Assembly (NCBI GenBank): GCA_964613045.1
Contig: CAZTFS010000002.1
Location: 16,024-80,023 of the forward strand
Origin: UBA1081 sp964613045
Lineage (GTDB): Bacteria > Bacillota > Clostridia > Oscillospirales > Acutalibacteraceae
DNA length: 64,000 nt
Reading direction: 5' to 3'
The position numbers were made by a program, and so were the translations under genes. Under the pieces are notes generated by a model that saw only the letters and a list, made by a program, of their open reading frames with translations, searched no databases and was not told the origin of the DNA. Below, in pieces: positions 26,401 through 34,103 of this stretch. Each line of letters opens with the position of its first letter. The stretch's first letter is position 1.

Positions 26401-26934
26401 GTCGTAACCGAGGTTTGCATAGACCTCTCTGAATTCAGCCTGAGTTATGCATCTTGCTTCCTCCATAACGCCGTTTTCAAAGGTGCATGCATCATTAACA
26501 TTGATATCATGGTTGCCGTTGATAACAAATACTTCGATACCTGTTTCTTTTTCAAAGTTTTCAAGAATCTCAGCAAGTTCAATGTGTGCCTGATATTCGC
26601 TGTCTTTTGTCAGATCACCCGGAATAAGAAGATACTTATATCCTTCTTCCTGTGCTTTGAGGGCTATTGAATCAAGTGCCGCATAAACAAGAGCTTCGGA
26701 TTCCTCATACTCCTTTGAGTCTGTAGAACAGAACTCCTGCCATGCCTCGCACAGATCACCTGTGTACGACTGAGGGTAATAATGAATGTCCGAAACTGCC
26801 GCAAAGGACATCGATGCTTTTACTTCTTCGGGATCAGCCGTTCCTTCAGCCACAGAGGTAAAGGCGAGTGAGAAAACTGAAAAAAGCATCATCGCAGAAA
26901 GAAAAACAGCAATAATTTTTTTTGAAAGCTTCAT
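23422..26934 (-). CDS. Secreted double calcineurin-like phosphoesterase with purple-acid-phosphatase half
   Basis: A 1170-residue secreted protein. Residues 1-29 are a signal peptide (VFLSAMMLFSVFSLAFTSVA). Domain 1 (about 38-345) is a metallophosphoesterase: SDIHYYP, IPGDLTKD, INGNHD, IHHS and FTGHQHTND give the metal ligands. A helical spacer follows (about 345-680). Domain 2 has a fibronectin-like PAP N-domain (about 688-805, RLPTMINVTLG, TTYYYRLGNEERGW) and a second metallophosphoesterase (about 815-1080: VTDSQSQ, LHTGDNVD, PASGNHE, IHKA, QGHDHVYMR). The C-terminus ends with an amphipathic helix and has no dockerin or LPXTG. It should release phosphate from extracellular phosphoesters. 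Two full phosphoesterases in one chain are unusual. AAAGGA precedes the start. Confidence 0.88.
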   Translation of the reverse strand: MKLSKKIIAVFLSAMMLFSVFSLAFTSVAEGTADPEEVKASMSFAAVSDIHYYPQSYTGDLCEAWQEFCSTDSKEYEESEALVYAALDSIALKAQEEGYKYLLIPGDLTKDSEYQAHIELAEILENFEKETGIEVFVINGNHDINVNDACTFENGVMEEARCITQAEFREVYANLGYDHAISEYKAADGSYNGGLSYAADLDDDYRLIAIDSCLYDPDVPGKQQTNGMITEETMAWVQNMASDAIAQGKTPVAMIHHSIAPHMELEPSVTYAFCIDDYQWVAESFADAGINYVFTGHQHTNDIASVTSDDGNVIYDCEVGTLTGFPNRIRDCTITTYGNGESEMTYDMFDVDYAHEVTVNGVTYEKPFSTASFAINFGGRYSDDGYADMEAFFMGIVKNYLLPYIDKISDAGGINEFLKTMNIDLAELLGGLLEPYIGDGISIIGINIFSTDNIMWFIEDLFTQIEQLYIDDPDNLLALIEDVLNRVVNLKVSDVPCTKFIDTYHFGDTSTGGTLGDFVLSAMYYWYTGNEDSSDDAFVLDVIKKFESGENVNLIIDTLLDIILNDLLDEAILSKLHVNIGSLFGSSNKINTSLGCSVNQFVNGLLDGDTSYMNLVNVVFSFGILPYDSINDIIDSLMEEYITESQIESLGNTFSYCIQDFVTDVNPQHLGDNNVTYSSEATEPEVSTENYRLPTMINVTLGSDATSANISWFTKETVDGSDIEIYKADEFNGFTGKATELDKLDFSVTVNEEVATVSYPGIDIGITGFFYYDFELNHYTATISGLEEGTTYYYRLGNEERGWWSDTGSITTQDGSDKVTFINVTDSQSQTQAQFERGWANVLDKAFDMYDVDLILHTGDNVDNPDNIRQWQWLFDTASDEIMNTYYMPASGNHEAFGENAIVNKFVLSNLPEQDTTTGAYYSFDYNNVHFMVLNTNDLNENDALSDEQIEWLKADAASSDAQWKIVAIHKAIYSNGSHYDDDDVCAMRTQLSSLMPELGIDLVFQGHDHVYMRTYALNDNQVTDTERVYLKYNGKNYATDVLPAGTSYVISGTSGVKTYLQKDEALTDELFPRAEAIIEVDSSMFSAVTVDGGVLYFDAYAVDGEKVTNVDSFAIQKDTTQGEYAGDCEDVSAQEKNSTSSSLLDMFNKLVEYIKKIIKFFKAVGNLFT

Positions 26935-26964
26935 AGTAATGTTCCTTTCTTAATTTATACGCTA

Positions 26965-26993
26965 ATTATACTCATTATTATTACAGAAGTAAA
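26965..26993 (-). promoter_or_regulatory. Promoter of the phosphoesterase gene
   Basis: On the minus strand TTTACT (26993-26988), 17-base spacer, TATAAT (26970-26965), about 30 bases before the start codon. Confidence 0.65.
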
Positions 26994-27003
26994 TATAAAC
27001 TAT

Positions 27004-27037
27004 TAATATTAACAAATTTTTAATATTGACAAATTTT
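27004..27037. repeat. Two tandem 17-bp repeats upstream of the phosphoesterase promoter
   Basis: Copies at 27004-27020 and 27021-27037 read TAATATTAACAAATTTT and TAATATTGACAAATTTT, differing at one base. They lie just upstream of the -35 element and could be a regulator site, or a plain AT-rich duplication. Confidence 0.6.
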
Positions 27038-27055
27038 AAAGACATAATATTGTTG

Positions 27056-28651
27056 TTATTCAAGTTTTGCAGCTATTCTGAGGATTTTTCTTGCATCTGC
27101 CGCCGTAATTCTTCCGTCACCTGTTACATCTGCCGCTATTTTTTCTGTGTAAGTCGGTGAATAAAGATTTGCTGATATTCTCAGTGCAATTCGTGCATCT
27201 GATGCCGTGACACTGCTGTCAGCATTTATATCTCCGATAAGCATGTCTGCTGAGGGTATTTTTTCGGTGTTGTATTCATTATCACTTATGAATCTGGGGT
27301 AGTCGATATAACAGATGTTAAGATCTGTGTATCTTGATTCGATTCCGCTTACACCGCCGTGCTCCGTATACTGCCACATGCCGTATTCGCCGCTGTAGCT
27401 GCATTTGTCATGCCAATCAGCTATCCACAGTGCATGATTTGAAAAAAGTGCATCGTTGTAATAGTCGCTTGCCCATGATGTGCTGCAGTAAACTCCCGAA
27501 TAGATATTTACTTTATCCATTTCCGAAAGAAACGTATATGTAATGTTGAAAATTGCAGTTTTACCGCATCTCTCAGTTACTGCATCTTCCATATCTATGT
27601 ATACCGGCATATCAAATTCAAGATCGTATTTGTTAATAGTGTCAATTACAAACTGAGCTTCAGCCTTTGCTTCATCGGTTGTTGTTGCCGTAGAATAGAA
27701 GTAGCAGCCCACGTGAAGCCCCTGTTCCTTCGCACCTTTGTAATATTCGAGAAATCTTTCATCAATAAGTATTTCTCTTGTCAGTGAGCCTCTCAGACCG
27801 ATTCTCATTATTACGGCTTTTATGTCACCCGATGCCACCTTTGACCAGTCGATATTGCCTTGCCATTTTGAAACATCAATAACATTCCAATTTACTGCAT
27901 ATTCACTTGTGCCGGCATGTGAATCGTCATAAAGAACAGCATAGTCCATGCTGATCCAACCGTTGTAACCGTTGTATGTAATATATCCCCATGCTCCGTC
28001 ACTGCTGAAGTCTGTTATGTCGACTATTGTTCCGATAGGGATCTTTGTAAGAACCGTACAGCTTGTATTGGGTTCTTTTCTCAAGTTGAGAAAAGAAGCT
28101 GTGGTCATGTGTTTTCCTGTTGTATAATTTGAAACATAACTGTAATCCGGAGTTGCGTATGCTATGATCTTTTCCATTCCGATGGTGTAAAGCTTCTTTT
28201 TTACGGTGTTGTCATTATCGCAGATAACGGCTGTAACGAACTGAGTGTCCGTTGAGATAACAATTGCACAATTTTCCGCTGTAATGCCGTCATCTCCGAT
28301 AAAAAGAATGTCGCCCCTTTCGGGGATGTAATCAGGATTTGCATTTATCCTCATGCCTTCAGTGAAGAAATCATATAAATTCGATACTGTTTCTGTTGTC
28401 GGAATAACTTCATTCGGGATTTTTGCTTCATCGGCACACCAGATGATAAAATTCAGACTTGCGTTTACATTATTACCGTATTTTTCTGATTCGTCAGCAG
28501 TACAACCAACCTGAGTAAGTGATATTTCGGCAATATCATCTGCGTAAGACCCCGTATTCTTATGAGTATTCTCAAATGCCGCAGATGTCATTACAGTGAA
28601 CGCTGACAGGAGCACAATAACGGATATAATTATGCTTAGATATCTTTTCAT
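27056..28651 (-). CDS. Secreted GH25 muramidase with degenerate CHAP-like domain, SH3b and dockerin
   Basis: A 531-residue exported cell-wall hydrolase. Signal peptide about 1-24. Residues 35-168 look like a CHAP/NlpC-type domain, but the usual catalytic Cys position is Ser65 and the His position is Asn127 (ENCAIV where active domains have DHVGIV), so it is probably inactive. Residues 180-240 are an SH3b cell-wall-binding domain (FLNLRKEPN, GTIVDI, GYNGWI). Residues 254-455 are GH25: IDVSKWQGNIDW with Asp259, and YIDMED with catalytic Glu355. Residues 471-531 are a type I dockerin with two calcium-loop/helix repeats (DINADSSVTASDA and DVTGDGRITAADA). The dockerin implies docking to a cohesin scaffold encoded elsewhere. 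GAGGTAA precedes the start and directly follows a T tract of a terminator-like hairpin. Confidence 0.9.
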   Translation of the reverse strand: MKRYLSIIISVIVLLSAFTVMTSAAFENTHKNTGSYADDIAEISLTQVGCTADESEKYGNNVNASLNFIIWCADEAKIPNEVIPTTETVSNLYDFFTEGMRINANPDYIPERGDILFIGDDGITAENCAIVISTDTQFVTAVICDNDNTVKKKLYTIGMEKIIAYATPDYSYVSNYTTGKHMTTASFLNLRKEPNTSCTVLTKIPIGTIVDITDFSSDGAWGYITYNGYNGWISMDYAVLYDDSHAGTSEYAVNWNVIDVSKWQGNIDWSKVASGDIKAVIMRIGLRGSLTREILIDERFLEYYKGAKEQGLHVGCYFYSTATTTDEAKAEAQFVIDTINKYDLEFDMPVYIDMEDAVTERCGKTAIFNITYTFLSEMDKVNIYSGVYCSTSWASDYYNDALFSNHALWIADWHDKCSYSGEYGMWQYTEHGGVSGIESRYTDLNICYIDYPRFISDNEYNTEKIPSADMLIGDINADSSVTASDARIALRISANLYSPTYTEKIAADVTGDGRITAADARKILRIAAKLE

Positions 28652-28664
28652 TTCATTTTACCTC

Positions 28665-28699
28665 AAAAAAAACAGAGACTTGACTTTACGTCAGTCTCT
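28665..28699 (-). terminator. Terminator-like hairpin fused to the GH25 ribosome binding site
   Basis: On the minus strand AGAGACTGAC, loop GTAAA, then GTC with a bulged A and AGTCTCT, followed by G and eight T. The T tract runs straight into GAGG of the GH25 ribosome binding site. It ends the upstream gene set, but leaves no room for a GH25 promoter downstream of it. Confidence 0.75.
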
Positions 28700-28728
28700 A
28701 TTATGCAATATTTTTATTGGAAATACAA
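28700..28728 (-). promoter_or_regulatory. Candidate promoter of the GH25 gene
   Basis: On the minus strand TTGTAT, 17-base spacer, CATAAT (28705-28700). Transcription would start at about 28693, at the base of the hairpin at 28674-28699. Confidence 0.45.
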
Positions 28729-28746
28729 GAATATTTTAAATATTTA

Positions 28747-29451
28747 TCAGAAGAAAAATTTTCTTGAAAGCCAGGCTCTTAATTTACTGTTTTTTGCTGC
28801 AACAACGAAGAAAAGCAGGAAGATAAGACTTGATACCCCGAGAATTGTTGTGATATACGTTGCTACAACTGAAAAACTGTAAATATTTATTACCGTACAT
28901 ATATATGCATTTGTAACAGTCAATGCTGCAAAGGTTGCAATCGTGGACTGTAACAGCGTTCTTTTCTTTGAAAAATAAGCTGCAAGAACCGCAATTATTG
29001 CAAATATTCCTATGACCAGAGGCAGTGCAAGCTTCCAAAACCAACCTGTCTGTTCCGAATTGTAGTAATAAAACAGGAATATGTATGCGGCAGTAACGAT
29101 CGCATCAATAAATATGATCAGATACTGATTTTTCTTTTTCATTAAGAAAGGGAACACAAAAAGAAACCACGCAAGAACCGACGATGATACCACGTATATG
29201 CTCCACAGTGTTTCAGGTGCAAAAAGAATATTGGTAAGCATGCATACAATATTCGGAATCAGCATTACAAGCGTAAGAATGATTGCACCGTACTTGTTTT
29301 TCGTTGCTTTCGGCAAAACGATCTTTTCGGGAAACGGCGGATCATTTTTCCCCATATTAATTACATTGGGATTGAGAACGGGTGTGTCGCAGAGAGGGCA
29401 CTTGATCGAACTCTCTGCAAGCTCCACGCCACAGTTTACACAATATGACAT
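28747..29451 (-). CDS. Zinc-ribbon membrane protein (DUF6320-like)
   Basis: A 234-residue protein. Residues 1-24 form a zinc ribbon (CVNCGVEL and CPLCDTPV, two CxxC pairs). From about residue 53 there are six hydrophobic segments (for example AIILTLVMLIPNIVCMLTNI and LALPLVIGIFAIIAVLAAYF), so it is an integral membrane protein. This zinc ribbon plus multi-span layout matches DUF6320 proteins, which are commonly found beside alcohol-acetyltransferase/condensation-like genes, as here (17 bases apart). Molecular function is unknown. GAGGAG precedes the start. It is the last gene of the long isoprenoid/envelope operon and is followed by a terminator-like hairpin. Confidence 0.78.
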   Translation of the reverse strand: MSYCVNCGVELAESSIKCPLCDTPVLNPNVINMGKNDPPFPEKIVLPKATKNKYGAIILTLVMLIPNIVCMLTNILFAPETLWSIYVVSSSVLAWFLFVFPFLMKKKNQYLIIFIDAIVTAAYIFLFYYYNSEQTGWFWKLALPLVIGIFAIIAVLAAYFSKKRTLLQSTIATFAALTVTNAYICTVINIYSFSVVATYITTILGVSSLIFLLFFVVAAKNSKLRAWLSRKFFF

Positions 29452-29468
29452 ATTATTTCTCCTCGTAT

Positions 29469-30755
29469 TTATTGTTTGTTGCTTTCTACTTTTACAGGTA
29501 TACCTTGCTTGATAAGGAAACGGAAAAACTCACGTTCAATATCTGTATTTGTATACATGTTTGCGAAAGATACCGCCATAGTATTTCCCACTGTGCCTGC
29601 ACCGACTCTTGCACCGTTAAGTCTGCCGGGACTGGGCATGAGGATATAGCTGTCCACATGTTCAAGCATCTCGGGAGGGATTCCTACAACACCTACATTT
29701 GTAAAAACAGATGTTGTTGTTTTTTCAGCACCGCACGTAAACACAAGACCTACTGCAAAATCTTTTATTGCAATCGGAATAAATCTCATGATGGGATTTC
29801 TTTCAATTCCTAAATTTGAAGCAAACATTGCACTCAGATGCTTTGCGTTGTTTGTAAGTCTGAGACTCAATGACAGATGCTTAAGTACTTCGTCAAATGT
29901 GTATTCACCCCATGTCGGGTCGATTCTGATCTGATAGTTGACTGAAAAATTTCTCAGAGTTTTTGATTCAAACTGATTTCTGCAGTTTACGGGAATCTGC
30001 ATAACAACTTCCTTTTGTTTTATGTTTTCTCTTCTCTGAAACTGCATGTGTATCAACATAAGTGCAGAGGACAGATATTCGGTTATCGTTACACCTTTTT
30101 CTTTTGCCTTTGCTTTAAGTATATCAACGGGAATATAGCCGGTCGTGATGATTGATGTATGTTTTGGCATTTTTTCACCTATACGGTGATACGTCTTAAA
30201 CTGGGGCAGACGCTCTTTTGCTGTTTTTGATGCATATTTTACAAACGAATCCTCAATTTCCTCATCTTTCGGATTTTCATTTATGTCATATACCATTCCT
30301 GTGCAAGGAATGTCGTATCCTTTCAGTCTGAGATATTCTGCAACTACGGTACAAAGGAAGACAGTTGCACCGAAGCCGTCTGTAAGTGCATGAAATATCT
30401 CAATTGATATTCTGTTTTTATAGTAAAAGAATCTGAACATATAGCGGTTGTTTTCTTTGTGATTAAGTCGCAGACAGGGATTGTTTGCGTCGGGCAGAAC
30501 AACCGGATCTTCCGGATTCTTTTCAATGTAATGCCAGAACAGTCCGTTTCGTAAACGTACAGCCATGGTCGGAAAACGGGGGAGACATTTCTTAACAGCC
30601 TTGAAAAGTATATCAGGATCGACCTCTTCTTTTAAATTAAGAGATGCTCTTATCATGTTTGACCATGTTTTTGTATTCTGTCCGGGAAACACAGTGCCTG
30701 CATTATCAAGCTTAAACCATGTTTTGTTTTTGATATTTTTATTTATCTTTTTCAT
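29469..30755 (-). CDS. Condensation/alcohol-acetyltransferase-like acyltransferase
   Basis: A 428-residue CoA-dependent acyltransferase-fold protein. The active-site motif HxxxDG is seen as IFHALTDGFGAT (about residue 120), preceded by a beta-strand, as in NRPS condensation domains, BAHD enzymes and alcohol acetyltransferases. The second half has the NCRNQF and GVVGIPPEML segments typical of the channel-forming C-terminal half. Such enzymes esterify an alcohol or amine with an acyl group. It overlaps ispG by one base (TAATG), so the two are translationally coupled, and it is followed by the DUF6320-like protein. The acceptor is unknown; a lipid or isoprenoid alcohol is an attractive guess from the operon. 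GGAG precedes the start. Confidence 0.78.
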   Translation of the reverse strand: MKKINKNIKNKTWFKLDNAGTVFPGQNTKTWSNMIRASLNLKEEVDPDILFKAVKKCLPRFPTMAVRLRNGLFWHYIEKNPEDPVVLPDANNPCLRLNHKENNRYMFRFFYYKNRISIEIFHALTDGFGATVFLCTVVAEYLRLKGYDIPCTGMVYDINENPKDEEIEDSFVKYASKTAKERLPQFKTYHRIGEKMPKHTSIITTGYIPVDILKAKAKEKGVTITEYLSSALMLIHMQFQRRENIKQKEVVMQIPVNCRNQFESKTLRNFSVNYQIRIDPTWGEYTFDEVLKHLSLSLRLTNNAKHLSAMFASNLGIERNPIMRFIPIAIKDFAVGLVFTCGAEKTTTSVFTNVGVVGIPPEMLEHVDSYILMPSPGRLNGARVGAGTVGNTMAVSFANMYTNTDIEREFFRFLIKQGIPVKVESNKQ

Positions 30756-31813
30756 TAAAACTCCGTTGCTTCTATTTCATTTATCAGTTCATCAAGAAGC
30801 TTTTCTTCAGGGACTTTTCTGAGTATTTCACCTTTGCGGAAAATAAGCCCGCAACCATCACCGCCGGCGATACCTATATCTGCTTCTCTTGCTTCGCCGG
30901 GACCGTTGACAATACAGCCCATGATGGCAACTGTTATATTTTTGTTGCAGTTTTTAAGCCTTTCTTCTGCTTCTCCTGCCAGCTTTATAAGATCTATCTT
31001 TGTTCTGCCGCAGGTCGGGCAGGACACAAAGCGAACACCTCTTTGTCTTATATCAAGAGCCTTGAGTAAGTCGTATGCCGCATCGATCTCTTTTTCCGGA
31101 TCTGCTGTCAGTGAGATTCTCAATGTATCGCCAATGCCGTTAAGAAGCATGGCACCGAGTCCTGCACTGGATTTGATTATACCCATTCTCTCGGTTCCCG
31201 CTTCCGTTATGCCTATATGTAACGGATAGTCACACATTTGGGCGACCGTGGAATATGCTTCGACTGATTTTCTTACATCGGATGATTTAAGTGAAATTAC
31301 AATATCATCAAAATCAAATTTTCTGAGCAGATCTACATGATACATTGCACTTTCAGCAAGAGCTTCGGGCGTTGGCGAGCCGTGGCGGGCGAGTATTTCT
31401 TTTTCAAGTGAACCCGAGTTTACGCCGATTCTGATGGGGATACCTTTAAGACGGCACTTGTCAGCAACTGCTTTGACCTTGCTTTCTGCACCGATATTTC
31501 CGGGATTTATCCTTATCTTATCAACACCTGCTTCTGCACATTCGAGAGCTATTCTGTAATCAAAATGAATGTCAGCAACAACGGGAATCGAAAGCTTCTC
31601 CTTTAATTTGTAAACAGTGTTAACGCAATCAAGATCGGGAACGGCAGTTCTGATTATTTCACAGCCTGCATTCTGAAGTCTCACAGCCTGCTGAACACAG
31701 GCATCCGCATCCGATGCAGGCGTGTTGAGCATAGATTGCACTGCGATCGGGTTTTCACCGCCGATAATTATATTGCCTATTTTAATTTCCTTCGCTTTTC
31801 TTCTTGAATACAT
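30755..31813 (-). CDS. ispG: 4-hydroxy-3-methylbut-2-enyl diphosphate synthase
   Basis: A 352-residue [4Fe-4S] enzyme that converts MEcPP to HMBPP, the penultimate step of the MEP isoprenoid pathway. Seen are GGENPIAVQSM near the N-terminus, the VADIHFDYRIAL barrel strand, INPGNIG, and the cluster-binding cysteines in CPTCGR and MGCIVNGPGE near the C-terminus. The length fits the short bacterial form (TIM barrel plus iron-sulfur domain). The ribosome binding site is weak (GGTGAT). It follows rseP by 27 bases and overlaps the acyltransferase gene by one base. Confidence 0.96.
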   Translation of the reverse strand: MYSRRKAKEIKIGNIIIGGENPIAVQSMLNTPASDADACVQQAVRLQNAGCEIIRTAVPDLDCVNTVYKLKEKLSIPVVADIHFDYRIALECAEAGVDKIRINPGNIGAESKVKAVADKCRLKGIPIRIGVNSGSLEKEILARHGSPTPEALAESAMYHVDLLRKFDFDDIVISLKSSDVRKSVEAYSTVAQMCDYPLHIGITEAGTERMGIIKSSAGLGAMLLNGIGDTLRISLTADPEKEIDAAYDLLKALDIRQRGVRFVSCPTCGRTKIDLIKLAGEAEERLKNCNKNITVAIMGCIVNGPGEAREADIGIAGGDGCGLIFRKGEILRKVPEEKLLDELINEIEATEF

Positions 31814-31840
31814 AATATCACCAAATTTTAAATTTATCCG

Positions 31841-32932
31841 CTAATTGACGATTAAATTTTTAATATCGTTAAATGTTATCACAACCATCAAAAGCATGAG
31901 AAGCACAAGTCCTGCGGCATGTATAAAGCCTTCATATTTTGCGGGAACAGGCTTCTTTCTTATCGCTTCGATAAGAATAAAGAACAGTCTGCCGCCGTCA
32001 AGGGCAGGAACGGGAAGCAGATTGAACACGCCTACATTTATTGATATAAGAGCCATGATGTAAACTATCATATCAAAGCCGACACCTGTTGAAACGGCTT
32101 CGCTTGTGGCGTTTGCTATTATAGAGACCGTGCCGACAGGTCCGGAAAGATCGTTTATTCCGTAGTGTCCCGTTACAAGATCAAACAGCGTCAGCCAGAC
32201 AAGTCTTGCTATTGACAATGTGTCCTTTGCTGCAGTCGATATTACATTCAGCGGTGTTTTCTCAACACCGATTATAATAAAATCGTATATTATTGTATTG
32301 TTGCCGTCTTCATCGGCAGTACGCTCAAAAGCGACATCGGAAAGCGTTATTTTTTCACCGTTGCGTTCTACAACGAACTCATATACGCCGTCATCATCTC
32401 TTGCAAGACAGTAGCTGAGATCACGTGAGGAAAAAATGCTTGTACCGTTGATCTCCTTTATGATATCGCCCGTTTCAAGTCCTGATTGCTGACTGACAGC
32501 GTTTTCATAAAAACTGTGGATCTGAGTTGTGCCTATAAGATCTTCCATACAGGTAAGTATAGTTACAAATATAAAACCAAGTATAAGATTCATTATTGCA
32601 CCTGCGGCAACTATGATGAATTTTTTCCACCACTTTTTTTTGCAGAATGCATTTTCATCTTCACTTTCTTCGTCCTCACCCTCCATGCTTACAAAACCGC
32701 CGATGGGGAAGCATCTGAGCGAATACTGAGTGTCGCCTTTTTTCTTTTTGAATATGGCAGGACCCATACCGAGAGAAAACTCATTAACTTTGACTTTAAA
32801 GAGCTTTGCGGAAAGAAAGTGTCCGAGCTCATGTATTCCTATGATAAGACCGAAGAAAAGTATTGCGACCAGAATCGGCCATACCTTGCTCCATACGGCA
32901 GATATATCTATTGCGAGTAAAAGTGTGCTCAA
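31841..32932 (-). CDS. rseP: Site-2 intramembrane metalloprotease (M50, RseP/RasP)
   Basis: A 363-residue membrane protease that cuts transmembrane anti-sigma factors and remnant signal peptides. The zinc motif HELGH is in the first membrane segment (about residue 35), the third ligand lies in ALDGGRLFF near residue 310, and a PDZ domain occupies about 130-210 (GLETGDIIKEINGTSI). Four hydrophobic segments are visible. The start is a TTG with AAAGGA nine bases upstream; no ATG or GTG fits better before HELGH. It lies 5 bases after the dxr stop within the pyrH-to-ispG operon. Confidence 0.94.
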   Translation of the reverse strand: MSTLLLAIDISAVWSKVWPILVAILFFGLIIGIHELGHFLSAKLFKVKVNEFSLGMGPAIFKKKKGDTQYSLRCFPIGGFVSMEGEDEESEDENAFCKKKWWKKFIIVAAGAIMNLILGFIFVTILTCMEDLIGTTQIHSFYENAVSQQSGLETGDIIKEINGTSIFSSRDLSYCLARDDDGVYEFVVERNGEKITLSDVAFERTADEDGNNTIIYDFIIIGVEKTPLNVISTAAKDTLSIARLVWLTLFDLVTGHYGINDLSGPVGTVSIIANATSEAVSTGVGFDMIVYIMALISINVGVFNLLPVPALDGGRLFFILIEAIRKKPVPAKYEGFIHAAGLVLLMLLMVVITFNDIKNLIVN

Positions 32933-32937
32933 AAAGT

Positions 32938-34092
32938 TCAGTCCTTTCGTGATACAGCGGAAAGCACCGCTTCTCTGACTGTTTTATCGGTGTCGTCGAT
33001 GTCTTCAACAGTAAAGCTGTCTGTGATTTTTGCCTTTGATGCCCCTTCAATTATAAGGTCGGGGATATGGTTGAATTTTACCTTGCCCTCACGGAAAAGC
33101 CTGTTGACTTCTTCATTTGCCGAATTGACAGCAGCAGGCATAAGTCCGCCTTTTGTTATTGCATCTCTGCAGATGCCGATACATCTGAATGTTTCGTAAT
33201 CGGGCTTGTAGAACGAAAGTGTCGCAAGTGATGCGAAATCAATTTCACCCACAGGCGATTCGTATCTTTCGGGATATGTCAGTGCATACTGGATAGGTAT
33301 CCTCATATCGGGAAGTCCAAGCTGAGCGATAACGGAATTATCGTCATATTCTATCATGGAATGAACGATACTTTCCCTGTGGACGATTATATCTACCTTT
33401 TCGGGGGCAACATCAAACAGCCACACAGCCTCAATAAGCTCAAGACCTTTGTTGAACATCGTTGCGGAATCTATTGTGATCTTTGCTCCCATGCTCCAGT
33501 TCGGATGCCTGAGTGCATCTGCGGCAGTGACATTTTCAAGCTCACTTTTTGTTCTTCCGAAGAAAGGACCGCCGGAGGCAGTAAGAATGATTTTTTTCAG
33601 AGCTTTATTTGAGGGCTTTCCCTGAAGACACTGAAAAATAGCCGAATGCTCACTGTCAACAGGAAGTATAGGTACATTATTTTTCTTTGCTGCATTTGTA
33701 ACTAACTGACCGCCTGCCACAAGGGATTCCTTGTTTGCAAGAGCAAGTGCCTTGCCGGAATTTATTACAGCCAGTGTCGGCTTAAGTCCTGCCATTCCTA
33801 CGATTGCATTGATAACAGTATCTGCTTGAGTTTCGGCAGCACATTCGCAAATACCTTCAACACCCGAAAGTACTTTTATTTCGGTGTCTGCAAGCTTTGT
33901 TCGTAAATTCTCCGCTTCTTTTTCATTATAAAGTGCAACCTTTTCGGGATTCAGAAGTCTTGCCTGCTTTTCGAGAATATCAGAATTTGAATGAGCCGTA
34001 AGAGCTGTTACTTTGTAGCCATGCTTGATGGCAACATCAATAGATTGAGTTCCTATTGAACCGGTTGAACCGAGAATAGCAATTTTCTTCAT
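32938..34092 (-). CDS. dxr: 1-deoxy-D-xylulose 5-phosphate reductoisomerase
   Basis: A 384-residue NADPH-dependent enzyme that makes MEP, the committed step of the MEP pathway. The N-terminal NADPH site is KKIAILGSTGSIGTQ. Central metal and substrate segments are ALANKESLVAGG, PVDSEHSAIFQC, ASGGPF and MGAKITIDSATMFNKGLE. I place the start at the ATG at 34092, nine bases after GAGG; an ATG two codons earlier is too close to that site. The gene lies 11 bases after cdsA. Confidence 0.95.
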   Translation of the reverse strand: MKKIAILGSTGSIGTQSIDVAIKHGYKVTALTAHSNSDILEKQARLLNPEKVALYNEKEAENLRTKLADTEIKVLSGVEGICECAAETQADTVINAIVGMAGLKPTLAVINSGKALALANKESLVAGGQLVTNAAKKNNVPILPVDSEHSAIFQCLQGKPSNKALKKIILTASGGPFFGRTKSELENVTAADALRHPNWSMGAKITIDSATMFNKGLELIEAVWLFDVAPEKVDIIVHRESIVHSMIEYDDNSVIAQLGLPDMRIPIQYALTYPERYESPVGEIDFASLATLSFYKPDYETFRCIGICRDAITKGGLMPAAVNSANEEVNRLFREGKVKFNHIPDLIIEGASKAKITDSFTVEDIDDTDKTVREAVLSAVSRKD

Positions 34093-34103
34093 TTTCATCA
34101 GCC

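Noticed and set aside
27004..27037. Pho box reading of the tandem repeat
   Set aside because: Hexamers resemble TTAACA but the 17-base spacing and orientation do not match known Pho boxes; kept only as a repeat.
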